A stretch of 64,000 bases of DNA, from the NCBI GenBank assembly GCA_030247675.1, contig JAOTRX010000006.1:186001-250000 (forward strand), in the 5' to 3' direction. The DNA is from Desulforhopalus sp. GTDB lineage: Bacteria > Desulfobacterota > Desulfobulbia > Desulfobulbales > Desulfocapsaceae. The notes beneath the pieces were generated by a model that searched no databases, had not been told where the DNA came from, and worked only from the letters and a program-made list of their open reading frames with translations. Position 1 is the stretch's first letter. Every line of letters starts with the position of its first letter. Shown here piece by piece: positions 8,554 through 18,760 of this stretch. The position numbers and the translations under genes are program-made.

Positions 8554-8949
8554 TCAGCAGCCGCATCCGCAGGAGCCGCCACAGCCGCCATGGGAGAGCC
8601 CCTTGGCGACTGCCTGCGCTACTTCCCGGTCGGTGGCATCGGTTACCTCGGCGATTTCGATTGCCAAAGTGAATGTTTCCGGCATGATCTGTAAACCAAG
8701 TGCCTGACGTAAAGGGGAGAGAAGATGTCCGAAGAAATCGCCGGCTTTGGCCTTGGTGACGGGTATATGCAGGTCATCACCAACCTGTTTGTCGCAGAGT
8801 GCCGCTTCAAACTGGCAGATGCCGCCGCTTCCCACCCCGTAAATGAACTCGAAGGGCACTGGCGAATCAGTCAGGCCCGGCGATTGGGGTTCGCCGCCAC
8901 TTTTCAGGAGGAGCGCCACTTTTTTCAGATATTGTACAGTCGCAGTCAC
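8554..8949 (-). CDS. FKBP/SlyD-like peptidyl-prolyl isomerase domain with Cys-rich metal-binding tail
   Basis: A protein of about 131 residues. The segment PFEFIYGVGSGGICQFEAAL...KQVGD.L.IPV matches the FKBP fold of SlyD-type chaperones (an FxYG-x-GS hairpin then FE-x-AL-x-x-K-x-VGD). The C-terminus ends HGGCGGSCGCGC, a compact Cys/His tail like the nickel-binding tail of SlyD. A start at the GTG at 8949 is preferred because GGAAGGAG lies six bases upstream of it; the in-frame ATG two codons earlier abuts that site. It converges with larB, and both touch nickel handling, which suggests but does not prove a link. The insert-in-flap domain of full SlyD looks shortened. Confidence 0.6.
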   Translation of the reverse strand: MTATVQYLKKVALLLKSGGEPQSPGLTDSPVPFEFIYGVGSGGICQFEAALCDKQVGDDLHIPVTKAKAGDFFGHLLSPLRQALGLQIMPETFTLAIEIAEVTDATDREVAQAVAKGLSHGGCGGSCGCGC

Positions 8950-9160
8950 CTTCATCTCCTTCCAATTCTTACATTTGTCCTGTGAAAGCGTGGTGCACCG
9001 CAAAGGCATATGAATAATCTATGTCCCTTTGTAAGCACTGCTGGGCTTTTCTGCAATAGTTCTCCGCTATAGTGTCTTCAGGGTTTCACGGAGAGCAAGA
9101 TGTCGAGGCTGCGCCGTGTGTGGGATTTACCCTTGGACGTGAATTGCGACAGCACAACGA

Positions 9161-12100
9161 TCAGGCACCGTCCCGATGAAGGGCCTCTCGGATCTTGCTT
9201 GCCAATCCTTGTCTGGTGAAGGGTTTCTGTAGAAAGAACACCCCCTCGTCGAGGACTCCGTGATCGGTGATAACATCGGCGGTGTGGCCGGAAATATAGA
9301 GTATTCTGAGGCCTGGAGAAGTAGACAACAGGGTTTTGGCCAGGGTGCGGCCATTCATGTCCGGCATGATCACATCGGTTATCAATAATTGAATCTTACC
9401 GGCAGAGTTCCGCGCATGCAGCATCGCCTCAGCGGCGGTATTTGCCGTCAAAACCTGATAACCGAGCTGCTCCAGCATTATTGCGGTCATGGTAAGGATG
9501 GCTTTTTCGTCCTCCACCAGCAAAATGGTTTCACTGCCGTGGCTGACGGGAGTGACATGGTCTGCAGTGTACTCCGGTGTTTTCTTATCCTGGTGCCGAG
9601 GCAGATATATCCGGAAGGCCGTGCCTTTTCCCAGCTCACTGTGAACATGGATAAAGCCGTAGTTTTGCTTGACGATGCCATAGATCGATGCCAGACCGAG
9701 ACCGGTCCCTTTGCCCACGTCTTTGGTGGTGAAGAAGGGTTCAAACAGCCTCTTCCGGGTTTCTTCATCCATACCGCATCCGTTGTCACTGACAGCAAGC
9801 AGCACATATCTTCCCGCCTGGAAACCTTCGTCCAGGTCCCTATAGGTCTCGTCGACATCGACATTGCCCGTCTCGACGGTGATCCTGCCCATGGTGCTGA
9901 TTGCATCTCTGGCGTTGACGCAGAGGTTGGCCAGGATCTGGTCGATCTGCGAGGGATCAATTTTTACCGGGCCCAGTTCCTTGCCCGGTTTCCATATCAG
10001 TTCAATATCTTCACCGATGAGTCTTCGCAGCATGGCCAGCATGCTTTCCACCGTATCGTTGAGATTCAGCACCTTGGGCGCCACTGTCTGCTTGCGGGCA
10101 AAAGCCAGGAGCTGTTTGGTGAGTTTTACCGAACGTTGGGTGGCCCTCTGGATTTCCAGGAGAGCGGCATGGATGGCCTGATTTTCCACAGTTCCCTCAA
10201 GAATTATTTCCGTGTATCCTTGAATCACTCCCAACATATTATTGAAGTCATGGGCAACCCCGCCGGCCAGTCTTCCCACCGATTCCATCTTCTGCGCCTG
10301 GGTAAGCTGTAGCTGCAGCGCTTCTTTTTCCGTGTCCACCTGCTTGCGTTCGGTGATATCCTGGAATGATCCACTGATTTTCACTACCCTGCCGTTTTCG
10401 ACGAACGGGTATCCTATGGTTCGTACCCATTTATGATTTCCTTTGGCGGTGATCATTTCCAACTCCAGGACATATGGCTTTTTCAGTTCGTTTGCATCGT
10501 GAATCGCCTGGATAAGCATTGCTTTCGATTCATCTGTATAAAAACTGATCCCGAGCTCGACATTGGTTGGCAACTCGGGATCAAGCTCATGAATTCTTGC
10601 CACCTCCTCCGTCCAGGTGCCCTTTCCGGTAGCCGGATTAAATTCCCAACCGCCAATCTTGGCAGCCTTACCCATCTCTTTCATAAGAAAGGTGTAGTGC
10701 TGCAAAGCATCTTCTGTTTCCTTACGTTTGGTTATATCCAGGACAAACTTATCGATGATCGGATAGCCGTTCTGCCCTTCCGCGCTCTCATCGGAGGCCA
10801 GTCGGGCATGAATTGACACCCAGATATTCTCGCCGTTTTGTTTTTTCCACTGACATTCGAAATGCTTTATTTTTCCGTGGGTCTGGAGTTCGTGGATTTC
10901 CGCCAGCCGCCTGCTGGGATCAACATACACCTGCTCAGCCAGGTTGGAATAGCCGGCTAAAACCTCAGCAGGCGATTCGCAGCCAAGCATGATCGCGCCA
11001 TCCCTGTTCACCATCAAGACCTTGCCGCTCGTGGTGGTTCGGAAGATTCCAAGGGGCGAATTCTCGAAAAGATGGCGAAACCAGCGCTCGCTCTCAGCCA
11101 GCTGCCGGGTGCGTTCGGCGATTTTTGCCTCAAGATCGCCAACCAGCTCCCGTATCCTGCCAACCATCATGTTGAAGGTCCTGCTCAATTGTCCGAGTTC
11201 ATCCGCTGAATCGTCTTGCCCGGCAATATCCAGGTGACCCTGGCGCAGCTGAGCAGCCACTCCATTCAGATGGAGTATTCGCATGGTGATACTGCGATTA
11301 ATCGTCCTGACAATAAAGAATCCCCAGACCAGGGCCAGGCCGATCAAGGTCGCAATCAGAAGAAAGGTTACCTGGCGGGAACGAGATATCTTGCCCTTAA
11401 CTCTCCTGACTTCGAGGTGGGCGGATTCAACCAAGGCTTGCGCAACAGGGATGACGTTTTGTTCCTGCAGAGAAAAATCGTTAAATATTCCCTTGATGGC
11501 ATTGTCGGTAACAACAATTTCATAGCCAAGCTGCTCCAGAGAAGCCAGCATGGCAGCGACATTTCCTGTGTCGGCCCGAGAATCAAATTCCGCAGTTTGA
11601 AGCTGTTGATTGAGGATGTAGATGACATTGAAGGCAGACTGCATGACATGTCGCTGTCGCGAGACCTTGTATTGCAGGTAAAAGGCCATGATCTCATGCA
11701 ACCGGTCCTTGACCTTCGCTGCATCGGCGGCTTCCTGCATCAGGGTGGCTGCGAGCTTTTCAAATCGATGCTCAAGGCCGTACTCAGGCGCGACCATGCG
11801 AGTCAAAAGTTCTATGGATTGGATGGAGGTGTCGGCGAAGCGCCTGGCTGAGGAAAGATAGAGGTTCAGATCAATATTACGATTTTTAAGGGAATGCTTT
11901 ATGCCGGTCTGGGCAATTTTTGCCATCAGGTCGGAGCTTATGCCTACGGCTTGAGAAATCAGCCTGACCGAAGGCTGGGCATATTCGATATGGGCCTCAT
12001 TAAGACCGATCCTGGCTTGATACAGGAAGAAGTTGCGATGGAGAAGTTTGGCTTTTTCCAGCTTGCGATCCATATCGAGAACGTTGTTCTCAATTTCTCG

Positions 12101-12256
12101 GCAATGGTCGATTGCTGTTTCCAGGCGATTCTCCCGTATAAGGGAGACTAGCCAGGCAACCAGTATCATGGCAATCAGCAGGAAAAAACCCAGAAAATTA
12201 AGCTGTAGCCGCGCAGCTATTGTTCGATTATTCCAAAAATCCAGCCACCTTGTCAT
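9161..12256 (-). CDS. Hybrid sensor histidine kinase (HAMP-PAS-PAS-HisKA-HATPase-REC)
   Basis: A protein of about 1031 residues. TM1 is near residues 17-38, then a ~260-residue periplasmic helical sensor, TM2 near 297-318, HAMP, and two PAS domains (about 395-510 and 525-640). HisKA follows with the phospho-acceptor His in [11 protein letters not shown], then HATPase_c ([20 protein letters not shown]) and a C-terminal receiver with Asp in [13 protein letters not shown] and Lys in LQKPFT. The ATG at 12256 is preferred over an upstream TTG because AGAGGA precedes it. It lies 27 bases behind a gene for a branched-chain-type binding lipoprotein, which probably delivers the ligand signal. No separate output regulator is adjacent. 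Confidence 0.9.
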   Translation of the reverse strand: MTRWLDFWNNRTIAARLQLNFLGFFLLIAMILVAWLVSLIRENRLETAIDHCREIENNVLDMDRKLEKAKLLHRNFFLYQARIGLNEAHIEYAQPSVRLISQAVGISSDLMAKIAQTGIKHSLKNRNIDLNLYLSSARRFADTSIQSIELLTRMVAPEYGLEHRFEKLAATLMQEAADAAKVKDRLHEIMAFYLQYKVSRQRHVMQSAFNVIYILNQQLQTAEFDSRADTGNVAAMLASLEQLGYEIVVTDNAIKGIFNDFSLQEQNVIPVAQALVESAHLEVRRVKGKISRSRQVTFLLIATLIGLALVWGFFIVRTINRSITMRILHLNGVAAQLRQGHLDIAGQDDSADELGQLSRTFNMMVGRIRELVGDLEAKIAERTRQLAESERWFRHLFENSPLGIFRTTTSGKVLMVNRDGAIMLGCESPAEVLAGYSNLAEQVYVDPSRRLAEIHELQTHGKIKHFECQWKKQNGENIWVSIHARLASDESAEGQNGYPIIDKFVLDITKRKETEDALQHYTFLMKEMGKAAKIGGWEFNPATGKGTWTEEVARIHELDPELPTNVELGISFYTDESKAMLIQAIHDANELKKPYVLELEMITAKGNHKWVRTIGYPFVENGRVVKISGSFQDITERKQVDTEKEALQLQLTQAQKMESVGRLAGGVAHDFNNMLGVIQGYTEIILEGTVENQAIHAALLEIQRATQRSVKLTKQLLAFARKQTVAPKVLNLNDTVESMLAMLRRLIGEDIELIWKPGKELGPVKIDPSQIDQILANLCVNARDAISTMGRITVETGNVDVDETYRDLDEGFQAGRYVLLAVSDNGCGMDEETRKRLFEPFFTTKDVGKGTGLGLASIYGIVKQNYGFIHVHSELGKGTAFRIYLPRHQDKKTPEYTADHVTPVSHGSETILLVEDEKAILTMTAIMLEQLGYQVLTANTAAEAMLHARNSAGKIQLLITDVIMPDMNGRTLAKTLLSTSPGLRILYISGHTADVITDHGVLDEGVFFLQKPFTRQGLASKIREALHRDGA

Positions 12257-12283
12257 GGGAATGATTTCCTCTGGAAACAACTT

Positions 12284-13549
12284 TTATTGTGACAGAGAAT
12301 ACGTGTATTTGATGTTTTTCTGTAAAGCGGCGACTCCTTCGCCGGGGTTTTCCATCTGCAGGATATTAAATATTGGAACGGCACAGTCGCCAAACTCATC
12401 GCAGGTCAGATGGCCGGTTATGCCGGGGAAGGCGCGGGTTGTATAGAGTGCTTCACGCAGTGCCTGCCTGCCGATATGCAGGGTTCCATCGGGTTCTTTG
12501 ACGGCCACTTTGTCTATTGCCTTAAAAAGGAGATTGACCGCGTCATAGGCCCGCAGGTAGTAATTAACGGCGGGGGTGGTCTTGAATTTCTCCCGGTAGC
12601 GGACATCCAGTAGTTTTACCGCCTCGGATTCAACTGTACTGGGCCCGACAAAATACATGCCTTGGGCCAAATCGCCCATATCGGCGATGAACGAGTTTTC
12701 AATGAGAGCTCCGTCTGCCATTAGTAGCACATTTTTCAAGGACTCGAGCTCCCTCGCTTTACGGAGTATGAGATTACCTTCCGGTTGAAAAAGCGGGAAA
12801 AAAAGTAATTGTGCTTTGGTATTGGCAACGGCAGTCAGCACCGGCAGCATCTCCCTATCGCCCTTATTGATGGCGGTATCAAGGACGATGGTGCCGCCGA
12901 GGGCGCTGAAGACCTTCTTGAAGCCCTCCGTCAATCCTTTGGTATAGATGTCCCCATCATTGATGGTGGCCGCGTTGTGTATGCCGAGAACTGTATAGGC
13001 ATAGGTTGCGGCCGCCTTGCCGGCAATTTCTTCGTTGTTGGCGGTTCTGAAATATCCCGGATGCCAGTGGGGACCACGCTTGCCGTCGATGGAGGTGAGA
13101 AAAGGCGCGCTGTTGTTACCCGAGATCATCGTCAAGCCGGCGTCGGCCATAACCTTGGCAGCCGTGGTCGCTGATCCGGAGCACGTGGTGCCGAAGATGG
13201 CGACAGTTTTAGGATCGGCAACAATCTTCAACGCGGCATTTGCGCCACCCTCGCTGCTGCAACCGGTATCCTCAGTCTGTATTTCGACAGAGTGTCCGGC
13301 CACCTTGCCCTGCCAGAAGTCCAAGGCAAGTTCAAGCCCGTAGAGCTGCTCTTTACCAAGGGGTGCAACCCTGCCTGACAGTGCCTGGATGACGCCGATT
13401 TTAATTGGTTCATTGCCAGAAAGTGATACGCAGCCAATGGCATCAACACACACAAATGGTTGTTTTTCTTGTGAACAACCCAACAGAAGGAGCGGGATGA
13501 CAAGTATACAGCCCTGGAGAAACGGGAGGATTTTTCCTCTATTATTCAT
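12284..13549 (-). CDS. Branched-chain amino-acid-type (Peripla_BP_6) substrate-binding lipoprotein
   Basis: About 421 residues from the ATG at 13549. The N-terminus is a lipoprotein signal (ILVIPLLLLGCSQ, lipobox LLGC). The mature protein is a type I periplasmic binding protein: IKIGVIQALSGRVAPLGKEQ, VAIFGTTCSGSATTAAKV and ISGNNSAPFLT are typical LivJ/AmiC-like segments. No permease or ATPase gene accompanies it. Instead it is followed directly by a hybrid histidine kinase, so it probably acts as a sensory rather than a transport protein. An upstream in-frame start at 13636 would place a hydrophilic extension before the signal peptide and is disfavoured. Confidence 0.85.
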   Translation of the reverse strand: MNNRGKILPFLQGCILVIPLLLLGCSQEKQPFVCVDAIGCVSLSGNEPIKIGVIQALSGRVAPLGKEQLYGLELALDFWQGKVAGHSVEIQTEDTGCSSEGGANAALKIVADPKTVAIFGTTCSGSATTAAKVMADAGLTMISGNNSAPFLTSIDGKRGPHWHPGYFRTANNEEIAGKAAATYAYTVLGIHNAATINDGDIYTKGLTEGFKKVFSALGGTIVLDTAINKGDREMLPVLTAVANTKAQLLFFPLFQPEGNLILRKARELESLKNVLLMADGALIENSFIADMGDLAQGMYFVGPSTVESEAVKLLDVRYREKFKTTPAVNYYLRAYDAVNLLFKAIDKVAVKEPDGTLHIGRQALREALYTTRAFPGITGHLTCDEFGDCAVPIFNILQMENPGEGVAALQKNIKYTYSLSQ

Positions 13550-13880
13550 ATTCGTCTCGCATGGATGACAGGGAGGTCTGATTGAATAACATACAGAAGA
13601 AGCATATTCCACTGCCGGGATATTTTCCAGGGACATTCAATATGTAATAATGTTTTATCCGGTTGGGGGTGTTCTCACAAGAAGACAGCGTACAGCTTGG
13701 TTGAGCAGCGGTTTTGCTCTAACGAAACGTATGCCCTTGTGGTGGAAGGTACGAGACTTTCGAAAAAAAGCGGAGCGGCGAAGGATTAGGCGGGCGAGAT
13801 CGCCTTGCGCTCAGTCGCCGAGTGATGACGCAGACAGGTAGAGATTGATCCTGTCTACGCTGGGCTGCTGGCAGAGGGCA
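13550..13880. other. Intergenic region upstream of the binding-lipoprotein gene
   Basis: About 330 bases without a credible gene. It holds one copy of the dispersed palindromic repeat (13692-13748). It lies between the 5' end of the binding-protein gene and the 3' end of the ABC ATPase gene, both on the minus strand. A 63-codon open frame here spans the repeat and has no ribosome site. No clear promoter or terminator was identified. Confidence 0.5.
13692..13748 (+). repeat. Dispersed palindromic repeat, copy A
   Basis: A member of the ~55-bp repeat family described under findings. It shows the inverted pair TTGAGC / GCTCTAA, then ACGAAAC and TATGCCCTTG. Its beginning (CAGCTTGGTTGAG) and its end (GTGGTGGAAG) are slightly divergent. 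Confidence 0.75.
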
Positions 13881-14636
13881 TCACCGTGTTGCCGGAGCAA
13901 GGATCTGCTTGAGAAAGAGCTGGCTGCGGGGGTTTTGCGGGTTGGTGAAAAACTCGCTGGGCGAGGCCACCTCAACGATCGCCCCCTGGTCCATAAAGAC
14001 CACCTTGTCGGCGACCTCGCGGGCAAAGCCCATTTCGTGGGTGACCACCACCATGGTCATACCCTCCCGTGCCAGGGTTATCATAACCTCCAGCACCTCG
14101 TTGATCATCTCCGGGTCGAGGGCCGAGGTTGGCTCGTCGAAGAGCATGATCTTCGGCTCCATGGCCAGGGCGCGGGCGATGGCTACCCGTTGCTGTTGAC
14201 CGCCGGAGAGCTGAATGGGGTAATGGCTGGCCCGATCGCCCATGCCGACCTTGTCGAGCAGGGCCATGGCCAGGGCTTCCGCCTTGTCGCGGGCCATTTT
14301 TTTAAGCTTGATCGGGGCAAGGGTGAGATTTTCCAGGACCGTCTTATGGCGAAAGAGGTTAAAGCTCTGGAAGACCATGCCCACCTCCATGCGGATGCGG
14401 TTGATGTCCTCACCTTCGCCGTACAGATTATGACCATCGACGTGAATGGTCCCGGAATCTACTGATTCGAGGCGGTTGATGGTACGGAGCAGGGTCGATT
14501 TGCCTGATCCGGATGGGCCCAGCACCACAACCTTGTCGCCGGTCTTGATGTCGAGGCTTACCTCATTCAAGGCCTTGAAGGTGCCGAAGAACTTGGTGAT
14601 GCGATGCAGACGGATGATTGGGTCAGCGGCGTTCAT
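13881..14636 (-). CDS. glnQ: Polar amino-acid ABC transporter ATP-binding protein
   Basis: A 251-residue cytoplasmic ATPase of the GlnQ/HisP type. Walker A is GPSGSGKST (about residues 39-47), the signature is [16 protein letters not shown], Walker B is [13 protein letters not shown], and the switch His is in [11 protein letters not shown]. Length is typical. Its start overlaps the last 14 bases of the permease gene, so it is translationally coupled. With the permease and binding protein upstream it completes a one-permease polar amino-acid importer. The gene symbol indicates family, not proven glutamine specificity. Confidence 0.9.
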   Translation of the reverse strand: MNAADPIIRLHRITKFFGTFKALNEVSLDIKTGDKVVVLGPSGSGKSTLLRTINRLESVDSGTIHVDGHNLYGEGEDINRIRMEVGMVFQSFNLFRHKTVLENLTLAPIKLKKMARDKAEALAMALLDKVGMGDRASHYPIQLSGGQQQRVAIARALAMEPKIMLFDEPTSALDPEMINEVLEVMITLAREGMTMVVVTHEMGFAREVADKVVFMDQGAIVEVASPSEFFTNPQNPRSQLFLKQILAPATR

Positions 14637-15411
14637 AGTGGCTCAACCTGTGCTCCATTATGCTGATGAGTTTTGACAAAACGAGGGTGATCAGGAGATA
14701 GATCAGGGCGATCATGGTGTAGGTCTCGAAATAGTTGAAGCTTTCCGAGGCATACTCCCGGCCGCGCCGCAGGATGTCAGCCACCGCCAGGATCGAAACC
14801 AGGGAGGTGTCCTTGAGCAGGGCGATGAACTCGTTGCCCACCGGTGGCAGAATGGTCCGCCAGGCCTGGGGAAGAATGACATAGGCCATGGTCTGCCGGC
14901 GATTAAAACCAAGAGAGAGGGATGCTTCCGTCTGGCCATAATCGATGGACTTGATGCCAGCGCGAAAGACCTCGCCCATGTAGGCCCCATAACAAAAGGA
15001 CATGGCGATCACCGCCGCCACCAGGTCCGGCACCCGGACAAAACGGCCCAGGGCGTAATAGATATAAAAGAGCTGCACCAGGAGCGGAATGCCGCGGACC
15101 ACCTCGACATACAGGGAGGCGATCAGGTTGATGAAGCGGTTGCTGGAAATTCGCCCCAGGCCGGTCAGCAGTCCAATGACAATTGCCAGGGAGATGGAGA
15201 AGATCGTCACCTCGAAGGTGATGACGATGCCGTCGGGAACGAAGCGCAGGATGTTGAGGTAGGGATCCGGCTTGAACCATGGCAGGAAGATGAGCAGGCC
15301 GATGGCGCCGATGAGGGCGAGCCACCAGGCGGAAACCAGGCCCTTGTCATCCGGGCTGGGGATGGCTGCGCCTTCTCCGACATCGATTTTGGTGATTCCA
15401 GGGTCAGGCAT
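14623..15411 (-). CDS. Polar amino-acid ABC transporter permease (HisM/GlnP type)
   Basis: About 262 residues from the ATG at 15411, which has AGGA at suitable spacing. It has an N-terminal membrane helix ([14 protein letters not shown]) and the His/Glu/Gln permease domain: [40 protein letters not shown], and the EAA loop [23 protein letters not shown] start at 15465 would extend into the hairpin that separates it from the binding-protein gene, so the internal ATG is preferred. Only one permease gene is present, so a homodimeric channel is likely. Confidence 0.88.
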   Translation of the reverse strand: MPDPGITKIDVGEGAAIPSPDDKGLVSAWWLALIGAIGLLIFLPWFKPDPYLNILRFVPDGIVITFEVTIFSISLAIVIGLLTGLGRISSNRFINLIASLYVEVVRGIPLLVQLFYIYYALGRFVRVPDLVAAVIAMSFCYGAYMGEVFRAGIKSIDYGQTEASLSLGFNRRQTMAYVILPQAWRTILPPVGNEFIALLKDTSLVSILAVADILRRGREYASESFNYFETYTMIALIYLLITLVLSKLISIMEHRLSHYERR

Positions 15412-15436
15412 GGCTGTTCCGTCCTGAGGTTTGGAT

Positions 15437-15463
15437 AAAAAAAACCGGGCCCAAAGGCCCGGC
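15437..15463 (-). terminator. Intrinsic terminator/attenuator between binding-protein and permease genes
   Basis: On the minus strand a stem GCCGGGCC / GGGCCCGG with a short TTT loop is followed by eight T residues. It lies inside the operon, after the binding-protein stop. Partial termination here would give more binding protein than permease and ATPase, a common arrangement in ABC importers. Confidence 0.8.
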
Positions 15464-15486
15464 AAGCGGAAGATCGAAACAGGCCT

Positions 15487-16221
15487 TTATTGGCCTATCC
15501 ATTTTACCTTGAGCTCTTTGTCCAGCCCCTTGGCCTTGACCGCGGCGATCCCCTTGTTGATCAGCTCCAGGGTAGCGGTATTGCCCTTGTTGACGGCGAT
15601 GCCGTAATTCTCGGCCTCACCGGATTCGATGATAGCGGCGATTTTCAGTTTTTCCTTATACTTATCCAGGGCATAGTTGGCAGCTACCGGATCATCACAG
15701 ACCACGGCGGCAATACGGCCGACATTCAAATCCTCCATCGCCAGGCCGACCTCATCATAGGATTTGGCCTCGACTCCGGCCGCGGCCTTGATGGCAAAAT
15801 AGCCGGTGGTGCCGATTTGGCCGCCCACTTTCTGCCCCTTCAGATCGGCAAGGCTTTTGGCTGTTGAGGCCTTATCGACGATCAGGGCCTGGCGGACAGT
15901 AAAGTAGGGCAAGCTGAAATCCATCTTTTTTTGCCGTTCTTCGGTGATGGAAACGGAACTGACGATGGCGTCATATTTTTTTGCCTCCAGTCCGGCAAAG
16001 ATACCGTCCCAGGCAGTGTTCTTAAAGACCGGAGTAAAGCCTGCTTCCTTGCCGGCGGCGGTCATGAAAGCGATGGAATAGCCAACCACCTGTTTTTGAT
16101 CGTTGACGAACTCCATGGGAGGCCAGGTGGCGTCGGTGGCGAAAACGATGGTCGGTTCGGCTGCAGCCGGTTTACACAGGGCCAGGAGCAGCAGGCAAGC
16201 GGTAAATAATCTGGTAATCAT
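15487..16221 (-). CDS. Periplasmic polar amino-acid-binding protein (SBP family 3)
   Basis: About 244 residues. The N-terminal signal (RLFTACLLLLALCKPAAA) leads into a family 3 solute-binding domain: TIVFATDATWPPMEFVNDQKQVVGYSIAF, YDAIVSSVSITEERQKKMDFS and GTTGYFAIKAA. Length is typical of HisJ/GlnH. The ATG at 16221 is preceded by GGAGG at ideal spacing, so the longer frame from 16263 is not used. It is the first gene of the importer operon and is separated from the permease by a terminator hairpin. Confidence 0.9.
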   Translation of the reverse strand: MITRLFTACLLLLALCKPAAAEPTIVFATDATWPPMEFVNDQKQVVGYSIAFMTAAGKEAGFTPVFKNTAWDGIFAGLEAKKYDAIVSSVSITEERQKKMDFSLPYFTVRQALIVDKASTAKSLADLKGQKVGGQIGTTGYFAIKAAAGVEAKSYDEVGLAMEDLNVGRIAAVVCDDPVAANYALDKYKEKLKIAAIIESGEAENYGIAVNKGNTATLELINKGIAAVKAKGLDKELKVKWIGQ

Positions 16222-17246
16222 GTATTCCTCCGTAAAGTAAAAGTGATTGGGGTTTTTCTCCATCTACCACTCAACTGCACTGCTCGCAAGAAAAAGGTGG
16301 CAGGTGAGAAGGTGGATGAGGTGAGCAGTAATCACTTTCCCGGGCTTCCCCAAAGAAGACTAGTCCGGTGGAGGACGATCTGAACCAATACGGTATCTTT
16401 GAAGACAGGTTTTACAATAATTCTGATTTAGGAGACGATAATCAGCTCGACACGGTATAAAGCTCTGTCGGAATAAATAAAGCTGGATGTTTCAGAACTG
16501 TCCGTTGCTTTGGTCGTTGGTTGTTGATTCAAGAAAAAAAACTGCATCTCAATACCATACAGGCAATGGAAAAGTTGCAAAATCTAACACAAAATGGTAG
16601 CTTTTGGCCGATGTGTCAGATTAATTTATACAAAGGAGGCGATTTTTTTGAATCACGAATGCAGCTGTTGATCAACGACTTGCCGGTTAGCGCCATAAAA
16701 TGAATACCCTGCTCCAGATGGAGAGAGCAGAATCGGCAAGTGAGGATCTACCTTAAGCGGCTGCAAAATTTTGAAAACGATGTGAAGAGATTCATGATCG
16801 ATTTTATTGTTCCATCTCAAACTGCCAGGCTGAAAACGACCTGCGCATGATCAAGGTTCATGCAAAAGGAATCGGGATGTTTCAGCTCGATGTGCGGTAC
16901 CAAAAAAATTCTGCCGCATGGGCAGTTCCCCTCAATCTGAAGGCCACAGGATATTGCTGGAACCAAAGCTGTGCAAGTGCTCTTCCAGGGAAAGCAGCCA
17001 TCGTTGAGATCGAAGAGGGGTCCGTCTATCAATATTGAATAGTTGTTGATTGTTTTTCATTTTATATCTTCACACCGCGAACACAAGCCATTGACTATTG
17101 ATATTCACGCGACCAGAGGACATGACTCTTACGGCTTGATGATATGCCGTTTTTTCATTTGGGTCTGTGTTATGGCGTAAGAAGAGAGGATGCTTTGTCC
17201 TCCTTCAGTAGTTCAAACCCAGGTACTCAAGCCTGTGAGCTTTGTG
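16222..17246. other. Long intergenic region before the LuxR-bracketed cluster
   Basis: About 1 kb with no gene I can support. Two short plus-strand frames (16521-16703 and 16847-17038) lack ribosome sites and recognisable content. The region is clearly richer in A+T than its surroundings. A weak hairpin, ACGGC / GCCGT followed by five T residues, lies at 17129-17153 just before the regulator gene. The change in composition marks the left edge of the unrecognised cluster that follows. Confidence 0.4.
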
Positions 17247-17618
17247 ATGGAATTTCAATTAAATGGAAGAAAATATCGGCTAATATCAGCCCAACTGAGC
17301 ACCGCTGATGCCGAAAAGGATCTTTCCCATCTTTACGCAGGTGAGCTCATTATTGGCACCCAGCGCTACCATGTTCTGGAAGCGCCGCGACAGGCAGCAA
17401 CACTCTCCGATGGGGCTGTAAGATCCTTGACCAAGCGAGAGATCCAGATAGTCGTGCTTGTTGCCGAAGGTCTGCCAAACAAGCAAATCGCCTATAAGCT
17501 GAACATCAGCGAATGGACCGTATCCACTCATTTACGCCGTATTTTTGCCAAGTTAGGCGTCGATTCACGGGCCGCCATGATCTACCGGTCAATAGAGTTC
17601 CTGCCGTCGCACATTTAA
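17247..17618 (+). CDS. LuxR-type HTH regulator (left flank of cluster)
   Basis: About 123 residues. The C-terminal ~60 residues form a GerE/LuxR helix-turn-helix: LTKREIQIVVLVAEGL, NKQIAYKLNISEWTVSTHLRRIF. The N-terminal ~60 residues (MEFQLNGRKYRLISAQL...) are neither a receiver nor an autoinducer domain. They match the same region of the regulator at 27218-27631, making the two paralogues. The ATG at 17247 aligns with that paralogue's start, but its ribosome site is poor; an in-frame ATG at 17190 directly abuts GAGAGG and is an alternative. It probably regulates the protease cluster downstream, an inference from position. Confidence 0.75.
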   Translation: MEFQLNGRKYRLISAQLSTADAEKDLSHLYAGELIIGTQRYHVLEAPRQAATLSDGAVRSLTKREIQIVVLVAEGLPNKQIAYKLNISEWTVSTHLRRIFAKLGVDSRAAMIYRSIEFLPSHI

Positions 17619-17756
17619 GCTACCCCGCATCAGGTACCAGTATCGTGTGACTTGAGAAAGGTTGCATGGACGCCGTATATTTCTCCTCAGGCAACGGAGA
17701 AGCGAACCTTTCGCCCTCTCCGGATCGCACCTTTTTTTCACATGAGGAGATGAAAA

Positions 17757-18734
17757 ATGAGCGACAGACTGGAAGAAGATCTCATGGAAGATCTGGCGTA
17801 TGATGAGGCCGAGGGCGCCTCGGAGATGTTCGATGAAGGAGAGGAATTTGAGGGGTTCGATGCCGCCGATGAGGACCTGGCGGAGATGAATGAATTCGAG
17901 GATTTCGATGACGGCTTTGAGGAGGGATTTGAAGAGGAGGGATTCCTTGACGAAGGCGACTACGGCGACGAGGCTGATTATGGCGACGAGGATTCCATGG
18001 AGGAAGCCATGGCCTTTGCCCTGGGCGCCGAAGATACCGATGAATTCTGGCGTCGGGTTAGGCAGGGCGTGCAAAGGGTTGCGCGTGGCGCGCGCAGGGT
18101 AGGCCGCGTCGTCGGTCGGGTAGCAAGAACCGCCGCACCGATAGCTCAAAATCTGGGGCAGATTGCCAGCGCCATTCCGCATCCATATGCTCAAGTTGCT
18201 GGCCGGGCACTGGGAATCGCCACTCCGGTTCTCAACTTGCTTGGCCGGCTCAGGGCAGAGGGCGCGAGCGAAGAAGAGGCCATGGATGCCTTTGCCGAAT
18301 ATGCCATGTATGACGAGTCAGCCCGTCCTATCCTGGCCGGTCTTGCGGCCCGGACTATCGTCAGGGCGCGCGGCGCAAGGATGCCGCTGCCGGCCCGTCG
18401 CATTGTCGTGCGCAGTCTCGGTTCGGCAGCGAGAACCCTTGCCCAGCGCCGGGGGCCCACCGCCGTCAGAGCCCTGCCGAGAATTATCCGCAGCGTGCGT
18501 CGCACCGCGGTCGCCCGCAGAACTCCCACCAGGGCCATTCCGCGGATTGTAGGCCGGACCGTCGCCAATGTGGCGCGTAACAATCAGCTGGCGAGAAGGC
18601 TGTCAAGGCCGATCCCGGCGGCCGTACGCCGCGTCAGGGCAATTGTCACCCGGACCCCGATGCTGGCGGGAGGCGGTGGACGCAGTTTCACCCTGCGCGG
18701 ACCTGTTCGCATTACGATCTCAAGCGCTGCCTGA
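17757..18734 (+). CDS. Polyampholyte protein: acidic N-terminus, Arg-rich C-terminus (unrecognised)
   Basis: A 325-residue protein I cannot assign. Residues 1-95 are extremely rich in Asp, Glu and Phe/Gly (repeats such as EFEGFD, DFDDGFEEGF, DYGDEADYGDE). Residues 97-125 switch abruptly to Arg-rich helices (RRVRQGVQRVARGARR, VGRVVGRVA). A Gly/Ala-rich hydrophobic stretch follows (about 128-162), then a second acidic patch, then another Arg-rich region (about 205-305) with near-repeats such as RRIVVRSLGSAARTLAQRR. It ends with a short beta-like tail (RSFTLRGPVRITISS). There is no signal peptide. It is the first structural gene after the regulator and may act as a scaffold or condensate-forming partner for the enzymes downstream. 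Confidence 0.7.
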   Translation: MSDRLEEDLMEDLAYDEAEGASEMFDEGEEFEGFDAADEDLAEMNEFEDFDDGFEEGFEEEGFLDEGDYGDEADYGDEDSMEEAMAFALGAEDTDEFWRRVRQGVQRVARGARRVGRVVGRVARTAAPIAQNLGQIASAIPHPYAQVAGRALGIATPVLNLLGRLRAEGASEEEAMDAFAEYAMYDESARPILAGLAARTIVRARGARMPLPARRIVVRSLGSAARTLAQRRGPTAVRALPRIIRSVRRTAVARRTPTRAIPRIVGRTVANVARNNQLARRLSRPIPAAVRRVRAIVTRTPMLAGGGGRSFTLRGPVRITISSAA

Positions 18735-18760
18735 TAAAAACAGCTTTAGCCGAGGTGATG

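Noticed and set aside
16521..17038. Two short plus-strand frames before the LuxR gene
   Set aside because: No ribosome site, no recognisable content and A+T-rich background.
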